Shown here: piece by piece, positions 50,621 to 59,011 of the stretch
Layout: each line of letters opens with the position of its first letter
Numbering within the stretch: position 1 is the first letter of the stretch
From: Verrucomicrobiota bacterium
GTDB taxonomy: Bacteria; Verrucomicrobiota; Kiritimatiellia; CAIQIC01
DNA: 64,000 nt
NCBI GenBank assembly: GCA_004321905.1
Contig: SCQF01000048.1
Coordinates: forward strand, 1-64,000
Reading direction: 5' to 3'
The notes under the pieces: generated by a model
What the model was told of the DNA's origin: nothing
Seen by the model: the letters and a program-made list of their open reading frames with translations, nothing else
Database searches by the model: none
Program-made: the position numbers and the translations under genes

Positions 50621-51900
50621 TGGCCACCGCCCTCGCCCAACGCTTCCCACCGCCGGAGTTCACCGAGACCGGGCACCAAATGCCCACGCTCACCGGTTTC
50701 CCCTCACGTGCACTCGCTTGGGATTACGTGGATGTCGTCGTGCTCTTCGTGGCCCTCGCCTTGGCCGCATGGCTGGTGCTCCGACGACGTTCGCGGCGCG
50801 GCGTGATTGCGCTGAGTATCTTCTCGCTGCTCTACTTTGGATTCTGGCGCAAAGGCTGCGTCTGCTCCATCGGCAGCATGCAGAACATCACACAAGCGCT
50901 CTTCGATTCCGCCTACGCCGTCCCGCTGACCGTGCTGGCTTTCGGCGTCTTGCCGCTCGTCTTTGCTCTGTTCTTTGGCCGCGTATTCTGCGCCGCCGTC
51001 TGTCCGCACGGCGCTTTTCAAGACTTGATGCTGCTGCGTCCGTTACACACACCCACCTGGCTGGAGCACGGCCTGCGCCTGCTGGCCTACGTCTACCTTG
51101 GCTTGGCCGCCATCTTCGCGGCGACGGGCGGCGGCTACATCATCTGCCAATATGACCCCTTCATCGCCCTTTTTCGGTTGAGCGGTAGCCTGACGATGAT
51201 CCTGCTCGGCGTTGGCTTTCTCGCCGCCAGCCTGTTCATCGGACGCCCCTATTGTCGCTTTCTTTGTCCCTACGGCGTCTTGCTTGGGCTGGCCGCGGCC
51301 GTCGCCCGCTGGCGGCCCAGCATCACGCCCAGCGCTTGTACGCAATGCAGCCGCTGCGAAGATTTCTGTCCATTCAATGCGATCAACATTTCCACACCCA
51401 AGCCAGCCCCGTTGCAGCCGCCCTCACCCATGGCCCAGAAAATTCGGCTGACCGTGTTACTGCTGCTCATCCCCATCTTCGTGGGCCTTGGGCTGTGGCT
51501 TGGCGACGCGGCGGGCGCGGCGTTGGCGCGCAAACACCGCGTCGTCAATCTGGCCGAACGCGTTCATCTGGAGACAAGCGGCACGGTTCAGGGCACCACC
51601 GAGGCTTCGGAGGCTTTTCACGCCGCAGGCACGCCGCAGGAAAAACTTTTTGGCGAGGCCCATACGTTGCGCGAGCGCTATGTGCGGGCCGGTCGGCTGG
51701 GCGGCATCTGGGTGGGACTGGTGGTCGGCATCAAATTGCTGACACTGGGTTTCCGGCGCAAACGCGAGCGCTACGAAACCGATGCCGAGCATTGTCTGGC
51801 TTGCGCACGCTGCTTTGAATTCTGCCCGCAAGACCAGAAGTGGAAACAGATTTTGGCCCAAGCGCCGCATCCGGTGCACGCAGCGGACGCCACGAAATGA
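50620..51900 (+). CDS. NosR/NapH-like membrane-bound 4Fe-4S polyferredoxin
   Basis: A 426-aa integral membrane protein with about six transmembrane helices. The cluster-binding region shows the NapH/NosR/RdxA pattern: CVCSIGSMQN, FCAAVCPHGAFQD, YCRFLCPYGVLLG, then CTQCSRCEDFCPFNAI and, after two more helices, CLACARCFEFCPQD. Such proteins take electrons from quinol or a quinone pool across to periplasmic ferredoxins or reductases. The first module lies in the membrane with conserved CxxxC/CP pairs. It is coupled to both neighbours, the ferredoxin (TAATG) and the propeller protein (ATGA), so it is the likely membrane anchor and quinol-side component of the whole system. Confidence 0.87.
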   Translation: MATALAQRFPPPEFTETGHQMPTLTGFPSRALAWDYVDVVVLFVALALAAWLVLRRRSRRGVIALSIFSLLYFGFWRKGCVCSIGSMQNITQALFDSAYAVPLTVLAFGVLPLVFALFFGRVFCAAVCPHGAFQDLMLLRPLHTPTWLEHGLRLLAYVYLGLAAIFAATGGGYIICQYDPFIALFRLSGSLTMILLGVGFLAASLFIGRPYCRFLCPYGVLLGLAAAVARWRPSITPSACTQCSRCEDFCPFNAINISTPKPAPLQPPSPMAQKIRLTVLLLLIPIFVGLGLWLGDAAGAALARKHRVVNLAERVHLETSGTVQGTTEASEAFHAAGTPQEKLFGEAHTLRERYVRAGRLGGIWVGLVVGIKLLTLGFRRKRERYETDAEHCLACARCFEFCPQDQKWKQILAQAPHPVHAADATK

Positions 51901-53606
51901 AGGAAGAGCAAAAACAACTTTTCCACCCCATCGTGGTGGCCGTCACGAGTATCGCCGCACTATTCATTCTCGCACTGGGCGGGCTGCTGCTCTGGAACCA
52001 AGCACGGGGCAAGGTACCCATGCTGGTGAATTCCGTGGAACTGAAAAATCTGCATGAGGAACTCCGTCATCATCCGAAGGACGAGGCGCTGAAACTGCAA
52101 ATTCGTCGGCTCGATTTCCAATTGCGACAGGCACTTTTCGCCCGCCTACAACTTTCGCGCAACGCCACCCGCGCGCTGGCCGTCGGCGTTTTTATTTTTC
52201 TGGTTGGCGCACATTTTTCTCGCGTCACCCGCCTCCAGCGCCCCGCTCCACGCCGCCGCCCACGCCATACCCACGAATCGGAAACTCGCAAGCACCGCAT
52301 CGCCAGTCTGGTGCTGCTCGGTGTATTTGCTGGCGTGGCAATAGCAGCGTTGCTGCTTTCCCGAAACCCCGTCCAACTTCCGCCGCGTGGCGCGGCAACG
52401 CCCACCGCAGTCGCCGTACCGGATTTTCCCACGCCGGAGGAAATCCGCCAAAACTGGCCCAGCTTCCGCGGCCCCAACGGCGCGGGCATCGCCAAAACGG
52501 CCAACATCCCGCTGACTTGGGACGCCAAGACCGGCCAAAACATCCGCTGGAAAACCGCTATTCCTTTGCACGGCATGAGTTCCCCGATCATCTGGGGCAA
52601 CCGCGTGTTTCTGACCGGTGCGAACGCTCAATCCAACTGCGTCTTCAGTTTCGCCGCCGATACCGGCCAGTTGCTCTGGACATCCAACATCACCATCCCC
52701 GGCGGCGTGCGCGCTCCAGCGCCCAGACTCGGCGACGACACCAGCCTCGCCGCGCCCACGCCCGTCACTGACGGACGCCGCATCTACGCCATCTTCCCCA
52801 ACGGCGAGATTGCCGCCTTCGACTTTGCCGGGAAACAAATTTGGGCACGTAACATCGGGCCACTGGAAAATTCTTATGGCTACGCCGCATCGCTCGCCAT
52901 CTATCAGGATTACCTGTTCATCCAGATTGACCGCGGTGCGCCAGAAGACGGCCAATCCAAGATGCTCGCGCTCGACACCCAGACCGGACAGGAACGCTGG
53001 GAAAAACCACGCGCGGTGAACGGTTCATGGAGTTCGCCAACGATGATCGAAGTCAACGGCCAGCCGCAACTGTTGACCGCCGCCGCGCCATTGCTCATCG
53101 CCTATAACCCGCTCGATGGCACCGAGCTTTGGCAACTGAAATGCCTGGAAAGCGATGTTGCGCCCACGCCGATTTTCGCCGCCGGCATGGTCGTGACCAT
53201 CGCGCCCAACACCGCCATCTACGGCGTGCGCCCCGGCGCGGCGAACTTCGCGTGGAAGATCGAGGACGGCGTGCCGGAAGCCACCAGCCCGATCAGCGAT
53301 GGCCAGCGCGCCTACATCATCAGCAACGAAGGCCTGCTCAACTGTTGCGATTTGCAAACCGGGAAGCGGATCTGGCAGCACGAAATCGAAGGTCAATTCT
53401 ACGCCTCGCCGAGCATCGCCGGCAATGCGCTCATCGTGCTCGACCGCGCCGGCACGGCGCATGTGCTCGCGCTGGGCGATAAATTCGAGGAACGCGGCCA
53501 AGGCTCCATCGGCGAAGAATGCGGCGCCAGCCCCGTCCCACACGGCAACCGTCTCTATCTGCGCGGCAAAGAACACCTCTTCTGCATCGAAGCCGCGCAA
53601 AAATAA
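51897..53606 (+). CDS. PQQ-like propeller with N-terminal membrane domain (last gene of redox cluster)
   Basis: A 569-aa protein. Transmembrane helices are at about 13-35, 95-112 and 145-165, with a positively charged loop between the last two. The periplasmic propeller begins WPSFRGPNGAGIAKTANIPLTWDAKTGQNIRWKTAIPLHGMSSPIIWGNRVFLTG and repeats 'FDFAGKQIWARN', 'LDTQTGQERWEKP', 'YNPLDGTELWQLK' and 'CDLQTGKRIWQHEI'. This composite of membrane and propeller parts differs from the single-anchor first propeller of the cluster. Its ATG overlaps the polyferredoxin stop. It might contribute a redox input or a sensor or scaffold function. The convergent squalene-cyclase-like gene ends 59 bp away. Confidence 0.82.
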   Translation: MKEEQKQLFHPIVVAVTSIAALFILALGGLLLWNQARGKVPMLVNSVELKNLHEELRHHPKDEALKLQIRRLDFQLRQALFARLQLSRNATRALAVGVFIFLVGAHFSRVTRLQRPAPRRRPRHTHESETRKHRIASLVLLGVFAGVAIAALLLSRNPVQLPPRGAATPTAVAVPDFPTPEEIRQNWPSFRGPNGAGIAKTANIPLTWDAKTGQNIRWKTAIPLHGMSSPIIWGNRVFLTGANAQSNCVFSFAADTGQLLWTSNITIPGGVRAPAPRLGDDTSLAAPTPVTDGRRIYAIFPNGEIAAFDFAGKQIWARNIGPLENSYGYAASLAIYQDYLFIQIDRGAPEDGQSKMLALDTQTGQERWEKPRAVNGSWSSPTMIEVNGQPQLLTAAAPLLIAYNPLDGTELWQLKCLESDVAPTPIFAAGMVVTIAPNTAIYGVRPGAANFAWKIEDGVPEATSPISDGQRAYIISNEGLLNCCDLQTGKRIWQHEIEGQFYASPSIAGNALIVLDRAGTAHVLALGDKFEERGQGSIGEECGASPVPHGNRLYLRGKEHLFCIEAAQK

Positions 53607-53638
53607 TCCCAACCGGGACGCGAAGACACTGTAATTTC

Positions 53639-53687
53639 TTTCCCAACCTTGGAAAAATCAGTTCGTCACTTTTCCAAGGCTGGAAAA
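53639..53687. repeat. Paired TTCCAA palindrome between convergent genes
   Basis: Both copies lack one central base (CCAACCTTGG, CCAAGGCTGG) and have centres 31 nt apart (53647.5 and 53678.5). The right-hand copy is coding and encodes FPALEK at the extreme C-terminus of the cyclase-like protein. Confidence 0.88.
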
Positions 53688-55393
53688 GTCGCAACACGTT
53701 CGAGCGCACCGACAAGAAAAATCAGCGGATAGAGCCGCTCGAAATACCAGAGTTTGGCAAAATAGAGACCGATCGGCGCGGCAGGTGTTTCGCGACCTTG
53801 CGCGGTCGCGGCGATCAACCAGTCCACGCCGCGCAGGACAGCGTCGCGGGCGCGCGGAACCACCGCCAACGTATTCACCGCCAGCGCAGTTTCTTCGATG
53901 GATGGCGGCGTTTGCGTCGCCCCACCCCAACTGCCATCAGAATTTTGCGCGGCGAGCAGCCAGTCCATCGCGCGATCCTGCAACCCCTGCGTTTGTGGAT
54001 CGTTGAGCGCCTGTAAACCAAGCAACACCTGTGCAGTGCCACAAGTCAAATTCTCGTCATTGGGTGCATGTTGATTGCCAAACCAAAGCGGTGACCACGC
54101 GCCATCAGCACGCTGTGTTTGCGTAAGGAAGGCAATCGCACGCCGAGTGGCGCGCTTGATCCGGCCCTGCAACGGCGGCGGCATATCGTCGCGCCACACG
54201 GCCCAAGCGCGCAAGGCGTGAGCTGTGATGTCGGGCGTACTGCGGTCGAATGGCAACGCGCCCCACCCTTTGCAAAACGTCGGCATCCCGCCATTGCGAT
54301 TCTGCAAATCCAATAGCCATCCTATTCCTTTCTGAATCGCATCTGTGTTTAATCCGCGTTCATCTGCGTCCAAGGTTTTTAAAGCGAGCAAAGCACCGGC
54401 GGTATCGTCGGCGTCGGGTACGCCGCCCGGCAGATCAGTCCACGCCCACCCGCCGGGCGCGGCATGGGTGAAGGGATGTTCATTGCGATACTGCTGACCA
54501 AGCAGCCAATCGCCGATCGGTGCGCGTTCTGCCACGGGTAGCACTGGCCCCAGTGCATTGACCGCGAGTGTGGCCAGCCACGTCGCCAGATTGGTATCAA
54601 TCGGCCAACTCCCATCGGCACGCACGGACTTCACCAAAAACCGCACACCGCGCACCGCCACCGGATGCCGACCTTGTCCCATGCCGGCGAGCGCCATCAC
54701 GACAAAGCTCGTCAATGGTGCAGCCTCTAAAAATCCTCCATTCACTGGCTGAATTTTTTCCAGCACGCGCAACGTCGCCGCGCGCACGCCATCACGCAGC
54801 CAACGTCGCTCCGGTAGATGATGATGCCGCACCTGTCCGATGGCGATCAGCGCAGGCAAGGCGTAGCTGACCACCGGCAGCCGCAACCACCTGAAGAGTT
54901 GATGCGGCAACACCGTGAGTTCAAACGGCAAAGGTAAAACGTCCTTCCACGCAACTCGGCCTGCCAACGCACATGCAGTCAAGATCGGCACGGAAAAGGT
55001 TCGGTCCTTGCCATAGCCCGCAATGATCGTCTGCGCTAACTGCTCCGGCTCTACGCTGCCGGCTTCACGAACCAACCAAGCTTCCGCCGCAGGTGCGGGT
55101 TTGTTCAGCAGGCCGAACGCGGCCCAACAGAGCGTCGTGGTGCTGATGTTGCTGCGGCTCAGCACCGTGTCGCCCCACCCGCCATCGGCATTCGCATGCG
55201 CCGTGAGCCATGCGAGTCCGCGTTGAATCAACGCGGCATGTTGGCCACGGTCCACCAGTGCCAGCGCGATCACCGCCGTCGCCGTGGAAAGCGCACTCGA
55301 AGAAAGTTCGCCCTCCCAATGTCCATGCGCCCCGCGTTCGGCCAGCAGTCGCTCGCGGACACGCACCAAGGTTTCTTGGAAGGCCGGATTCAT
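53666..55393 (-). CDS. Squalene-hopene-cyclase-like terpene cyclase
   Basis: A 575-aa class II terpene-cyclase-fold protein. The catalytic acid motif D327-A-D-D330 lies in PDADDTA. QW-type repeats are seen as NADGGWGD, RADGSWP, NRNGGMPTF, RADGAWSPLWFGN and NSDGSWGG. The WFGN/NYLYGT-like region and multiple alpha-alpha repeats fit squalene-hopene cyclase relatives, but it is shorter (575 versus about 630-720 aa). It ends ATFPALEK, encoded by a palindrome. Start overlaps the upstream prenyltransferase-repeat gene (ATGA). It would convert squalene or another polyprene made by the coupled prenyl synthase; the product is unknown. Confidence 0.83.
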   Translation of the reverse strand: MNPAFQETLVRVRERLLAERGAHGHWEGELSSSALSTATAVIALALVDRGQHAALIQRGLAWLTAHANADGGWGDTVLSRSNISTTTLCWAAFGLLNKPAPAAEAWLVREAGSVEPEQLAQTIIAGYGKDRTFSVPILTACALAGRVAWKDVLPLPFELTVLPHQLFRWLRLPVVSYALPALIAIGQVRHHHLPERRWLRDGVRAATLRVLEKIQPVNGGFLEAAPLTSFVVMALAGMGQGRHPVAVRGVRFLVKSVRADGSWPIDTNLATWLATLAVNALGPVLPVAERAPIGDWLLGQQYRNEHPFTHAAPGGWAWTDLPGGVPDADDTAGALLALKTLDADERGLNTDAIQKGIGWLLDLQNRNGGMPTFCKGWGALPFDRSTPDITAHALRAWAVWRDDMPPPLQGRIKRATRRAIAFLTQTQRADGAWSPLWFGNQHAPNDENLTCGTAQVLLGLQALNDPQTQGLQDRAMDWLLAAQNSDGSWGGATQTPPSIEETALAVNTLAVVPRARDAVLRGVDWLIAATAQGRETPAAPIGLYFAKLWYFERLYPLIFLVGALERVATFPALEK

Positions 55394-56382
55394 GCCAGAT
55401 GTCCCAGCGCCAGCAATCCATAAAAGGTGTATTCAACGTCGAGCGCATCGTCGGCCCAGTGCCCATGAAAACCGCCAGCGTTATCCCAGAGCGAATCAAT
55501 GAAGTTCAAGCACGGCTCACGTAGCTCAGCCAGCGGCGCACCGAGTGTGGCCAACGCATGGAGCGCCGTCGCGGTGGAGAGCAGATCGGGCAACGGCGTT
55601 TGCGGTGTGGCGACGAATCCTCCGCGCGCGTGGCAGCGCGCCAGCAACCACGGCACAATCTCCGGCGGCACCGGCGCGCCAAGTTCGTCAAGCAAGGCAA
55701 CGGCGGCGGCGGTCGCGGTGGTCGAACCAAGCGGCAGACCCGGCGCGTTGCCATACGCGCCATCGGCGGTACGCAGCTTTTCCAAGGTTTGGAAAACCCG
55801 CTGCCGGGACTTTCCAAGGTTTGGAAAAAGCTTAACGCCAAGGCGCAGAGGAAAAGGCAAAGACGCGAAGAAAACGGTCAGCTTTGCGCCTTCCGTCTTT
55901 CCTTTGCGCCTTTGCGTTAACTCCGCTGCTTTGACATCCACGGCCTGGAAAGCCTCGCCAGCCAGCAGGCAGGCATAGATGGTGGCATGAGGCGCGCCAG
56001 CTTGCTGGTTATAGCCGTCATCGGCCGTGCGCCAGTTTTCCAGACGCTGCAGTAGTGCGACCCGCGAGACGTCCGACATATTTCCCGGTAGCGCCGACCA
56101 ACAACGCGCGAGGCAGGTCAAATGGACAAAATCAAGTTGCGCGTCAGCGCCAAAGGTCAGCAGATATTTTTTTAGCGCGGCGGTATCACAAGGCGCGGCG
56201 AGCGCCTCCAAGGCATCAAGACCGAAGACGGTGTAATAAAGATCGCACTCGCCGGCCCGATTCTTAAACCCGCCGTCGGCATGTTGTTGCCGCAGGACAA
56301 ACTGGCGCACGAGTCCGGTGGCGTCACCCAGCAGCTTCGGCGCTCGTCGCGCGGCGGTCTGCATTGCGCGCTTCAAACTCAT
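55390..56382 (-). CDS. Terpene-cyclase/prenyltransferase-repeat protein with a repeat-derived insertion
   Basis: A 330-aa alpha-alpha-barrel protein of the prenyltransferase/squalene-oxidase repeat superfamily: QQHADGGFKNRAG, TADDGYNQQAGAPHATIYACLL, TADGAYGNAPG and HARGGFVATPQTPLPDLLSTATAL repeat units. It has no DxDD or CaaX-prenyltransferase zinc ligands that I can assign, so it may be a non-catalytic or alternative cyclase subunit. Residues about 158-205 (LTQRRKGKTEGAKLTVFFA... through VFQTLEKL) are encoded by a long inverted repeat plus a palindrome pair, inserted in frame. The start (56382, overlapping the upstream gene by 59 bp) is uncertain; ATG at 56364 is an alternative. Confidence 0.78.
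   Translation of the reverse strand: MSLKRAMQTAARRAPKLLGDATGLVRQFVLRQQHADGGFKNRAGECDLYYTVFGLDALEALAAPCDTAALKKYLLTFGADAQLDFVHLTCLARCWSALPGNMSDVSRVALLQRLENWRTADDGYNQQAGAPHATIYACLLAGEAFQAVDVKAAELTQRRKGKTEGAKLTVFFASLPFPLRLGVKLFPNLGKSRQRVFQTLEKLRTADGAYGNAPGLPLGSTTATAAAVALLDELGAPVPPEIVPWLLARCHARGGFVATPQTPLPDLLSTATALHALATLGAPLAELREPCLNFIDSLWDNAGGFHGHWADDALDVEYTFYGLLALGHLA
55778..55828. repeat. Paired TTCCAA palindrome inside a cyclase-repeat gene
   Basis: Two identical cores (CCAAGGTTTGG), centres 55787 and 55819, 32 nt apart, immediately followed by the long inverted repeat at 55832-55920. It encodes VFQTLEKL and LFPNLGKS in frame. Confidence 0.93.
55832..55920. repeat. Long inverted repeat inserted in frame
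   Basis: The left arm TTAACGCCAAGGCGCAGAGG... and right arm ...CCTTTGCGCCTTTGCGTTAA are near-complementary over about 20 bp each side, and the middle repeats the GGCAAAGACGCGAAG / CTTTGCGCCTTCCGTCTT words. Together with the adjacent palindrome pair it forms a 143-bp foreign block within the coding sequence. Confidence 0.88.
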
Positions 56383-58033
56383 GACACCAGCCTTTGAATT
56401 CCACCTCATTGAAGATTTTGCCGATCACGCGGCGCAACAGACCTTTCAGCGTGGGGTTGTCGAGATCGCGCAGCACGCGAATCGCCGTGTTTTTATAGGT
56501 CTCCAGCAACTGATGCGCGTGTTCATGGGCCTGTACCTCGGCGAAACGCGCGTGCAACTGGACGGCGTTGATATCGGCGGGCGGACACCGCCGCCAGAGC
56601 GCATCGAGCAAGGTTTGCTGGCCGCCCCGCGCACGTTCATAGGCGATGGCCAGCAGCAAGCTCGGTCGCAGGCCCTGCAAATCGTCGGACTCTGCGGCGG
56701 CGCCGAAATCATCGAGATCATCATGAATCTGGTAGGCGATGCCGAGCGCCTCGCTGTAGGCGGCGAGTACCGTACCGATAACCGCCGCACCGCCGGCGCA
56801 TAGCGCGCCCAGATGCAAGGCCACCTCGAAGGCGGGTGCGGTTTTCTGGCGGAAAATATTCAACACCTCGGTCGGGGACAACGGCGCGGGCTTTTGCGCC
56901 CACGCAAGCTCCGCGCCTTGGCCGCGACACAACTTGCGATGCCCCGCCACCGCCACACGTAACATCTCCACGCGGACATCCGCCGGTAATGGACATTCCT
57001 CAATCATCCGATAGCCTTCGCCGATCAGAAAATCACCGACGTTAAGCGCCACGGGAATGCCATGCTGGGTATGGAGGGTCTTCTCGCCGTAACGAAGCGC
57101 GTCGCCATCCTCAATGTCGTCATGCACCAGCGAGGCTTTGTGAAAACATTCCACCGAGACCGCGATCTTGCGCAGCGCGCTGGGCAGCTCTGCTGCGGGA
57201 TCGTTGCGCATGGCCTGAAAAGCCGCCACCGCCAGAAAGGGCCGCCACCGTTTGCCGGCGCGCGCCAGCCATTCGCGGGCCAACCGCTCCGTATCGTCCG
57301 CCGTCGGACCCATAATCTGATCGAGCATCACGGGCGCGAACCAACCCTCCACCTCGCGTTGCAACGCCGTGAGGTCAAGGCGGCGGGTACGGTCGGCGCT
57401 GGTCAGATGAATCGCCTCCCAGACCCAGTCCATATCCACTGCGGTGTTGGCGCAATCCGACTGCAACAGCGGAATCGCCAGCCCCGGAATGGCGGCAGCC
57501 TCCATATAAGGAAACGCGCGTTCCAGCACATTCATGCAGGAGACGCCAACAATTGCGTCAATTTTCCCGGCTTGGATCAATTGCGTCACCACCGCTGAAC
57601 CTTCGGCGACCAGCACGACATAGCCCAACCGTTCGGCCTCGCTCTGGAGTTCGGGGATCGTACAGCCGCCGCACTGTGCACAGAGCAGGCCGAATTGATC
57701 GAACGTGGCTTGGCAGTTTTCCGCATGCCGCAGACATTTGGGCAGCAAGAGCAAGCGGCGTTCATAGGGCACCGCTGCCAGCGGTTCGCGCCACAGCTCG
57801 TTGTTGATCAGAATCGAGATGTAGTCGCGGTACTGCACCGCGACGCCGGTCAGGGCAATCATCCGCTCGGCCAGTTGACGCAAATCGGCGGACGAAAGTG
57901 GCGGCACCGGCGCCCACTCCCGGACGAAGCCGCGCACGAATTGGGCGAACAACTCCCGCTCGGCGCGCGTTTGCGGCACACGCTCCTCCGGCGGACGAAA
58001 ATGCGGCGGCAAAATTGAGGACGGTTCGTTCAT
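56324..58033 (-). CDS. DUF116-polyprenyl diphosphate synthase fusion
   Basis: A 569-aa two-domain protein. Residues about 85-215 are a DUF116 domain: LPKC...C, then LLCAQCGGCTIPELQSEAERLGYVVLVAEGSAVV, AIVGVSCMNVLERAF and LQSDCANTAVDMDW, with Cys100, 107, 118, 121, 124, 166 and 194, likely Fe-S or metal ligands. Residues about 245-550 are a trans-isoprenyl diphosphate synthase: GKRWRP, FARM HDDIEDG (D305, D306, D309), GDFLIGEG, the substrate-binding GQ and SARM IHDDLDDFG (D438, D439). It starts at 58033 by the ATGA overlap with the ferredoxin gene. The enzyme half elongates isoprenoid diphosphates; the DUF116 half may couple it to the adjacent Fe-S protein (inference). Confidence 0.88.
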   Translation of the reverse strand: MNEPSSILPPHFRPPEERVPQTRAERELFAQFVRGFVREWAPVPPLSSADLRQLAERMIALTGVAVQYRDYISILINNELWREPLAAVPYERRLLLLPKCLRHAENCQATFDQFGLLCAQCGGCTIPELQSEAERLGYVVLVAEGSAVVTQLIQAGKIDAIVGVSCMNVLERAFPYMEAAAIPGLAIPLLQSDCANTAVDMDWVWEAIHLTSADRTRRLDLTALQREVEGWFAPVMLDQIMGPTADDTERLAREWLARAGKRWRPFLAVAAFQAMRNDPAAELPSALRKIAVSVECFHKASLVHDDIEDGDALRYGEKTLHTQHGIPVALNVGDFLIGEGYRMIEECPLPADVRVEMLRVAVAGHRKLCRGQGAELAWAQKPAPLSPTEVLNIFRQKTAPAFEVALHLGALCAGGAAVIGTVLAAYSEALGIAYQIHDDLDDFGAAAESDDLQGLRPSLLLAIAYERARGGQQTLLDALWRRCPPADINAVQLHARFAEVQAHEHAHQLLETYKNTAIRVLRDLDNPTLKGLLRRVIGKIFNEVEFKGWCHEFEARNADRRATSAEAAG

Positions 58034-58917
58034 AACGCGTTTTCGTCCACGCGATCGGCTTTCTTTTTCATCCGCTCCAGAATGGCAGCGGAGGTGGATA
58101 ATGATTGCAGGACTGCCGGCAGAATGTCGAGTTGTTGCTGCAACTCGGCCAGACATTTCCGACGCTCGGCCGCGGCCAATTCAGCATTACGCCCCACATC
58201 GAATCGAGTCTGAACCTGCGTCCGACGCTCGCGGAGTGCCTGATATACGTCGCCACCCAGCAACGCAGAAATATCCACCTTGGCCGGACCACGCTGCCGG
58301 TCAGCGTCACGGATTTCTGCGCCGTTGATCGGGGCCTCGCCATGTTTGGGGAAGATGATCGCCAGTTCGGGGCAGACACGGGCACACGCGGGACACCCTG
58401 GTTTGCAGTTATCCGGTTGGCGAACCTGTAGTTGGCCATCCGTTCCCATGGCGTAAACGCCAAACAGACAGAAACTCAGGCATTGCTGGCAGTGCGTGCA
58501 CCGCGCGAAATCAATCACCGGAAACCACGCCGAACTTTCCACCGCTTGGCCGGCCAAGTCCGCCGCCAGTTGCACCGGATCGCGTGGTGCGGCAGAGCCG
58601 CCGGCCAGACTTGTGAGCACGGCGTGATCCACAGGTGCGCGCAAATCCACGATCTGCGCCGCGTCCGACAAGGGCGCATCCGCCGCCGCAAAGAGAGCAC
58701 GTACCGCGCGAGGATGACACGCCAGAATAGTGACGGCACCGCTGCCAGCCAAGGCGTGCAGCAACGGATCCTTCCGCGCCGCCAGCACGCATAAATCCGG
58801 CACGGCGACAAAATCCGCGCCACGGCAGAGTTGCTCCAGCGCCGCATTGCGTGTTGCCCACGGCAATACCTGCGCTTGCGCGCAATGACAGTACAAAACT
58901 TTAGGCGTCGCGGTCAT
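58030..58917 (-). CDS. 4Fe-4S ferredoxin-type protein of the isoprenoid locus
   Basis: A 295-aa protein. Residues about 1-120 form a Rossmann-like part with CHCAQAQVLPW, a FAVVPDLC region and LACHPRAVRAL. The ferredoxin part (about 140-195) has CTHCQQCLSFCLFGVY and CKPGCPACARVCPE, enough for one or two [4Fe-4S] clusters. A charged, coiled-coil C-terminus (about 225-290, LAELQQQLDILPAVLQSL) follows. The stop overlaps the DUF116-prenyl synthase start, so the two proteins are made together and may interact. It lies downstream of a palindrome pair that separates it from the G3E GTPase gene. Function is unknown. Confidence 0.78.
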   Translation of the reverse strand: MTATPKVLYCHCAQAQVLPWATRNAALEQLCRGADFVAVPDLCVLAARKDPLLHALAGSGAVTILACHPRAVRALFAAADAPLSDAAQIVDLRAPVDHAVLTSLAGGSAAPRDPVQLAADLAGQAVESSAWFPVIDFARCTHCQQCLSFCLFGVYAMGTDGQLQVRQPDNCKPGCPACARVCPELAIIFPKHGEAPINGAEIRDADRQRGPAKVDISALLGGDVYQALRERRTQVQTRFDVGRNAELAAAERRKCLAELQQQLDILPAVLQSLSTSAAILERMKKKADRVDENAL

Positions 58918-58950
58918 GAGACGAGATCAACTATGCCACGAAATCCGTGA

Positions 58951-58998
58951 TTTCCAAACCTTGGAAAAAAGTTTGTTTACGTTTTCCAAGGTTTGGAA
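58951..58998. repeat. Paired TTCCAA palindrome upstream of the ferredoxin gene
   Basis: Centres 58959 and 58991, 32 nt apart, filling most of the 94-bp gap between two co-directional genes. Confidence 0.92.
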
Positions 58999-59011
58999 GA
59001 AGAACAATAAA

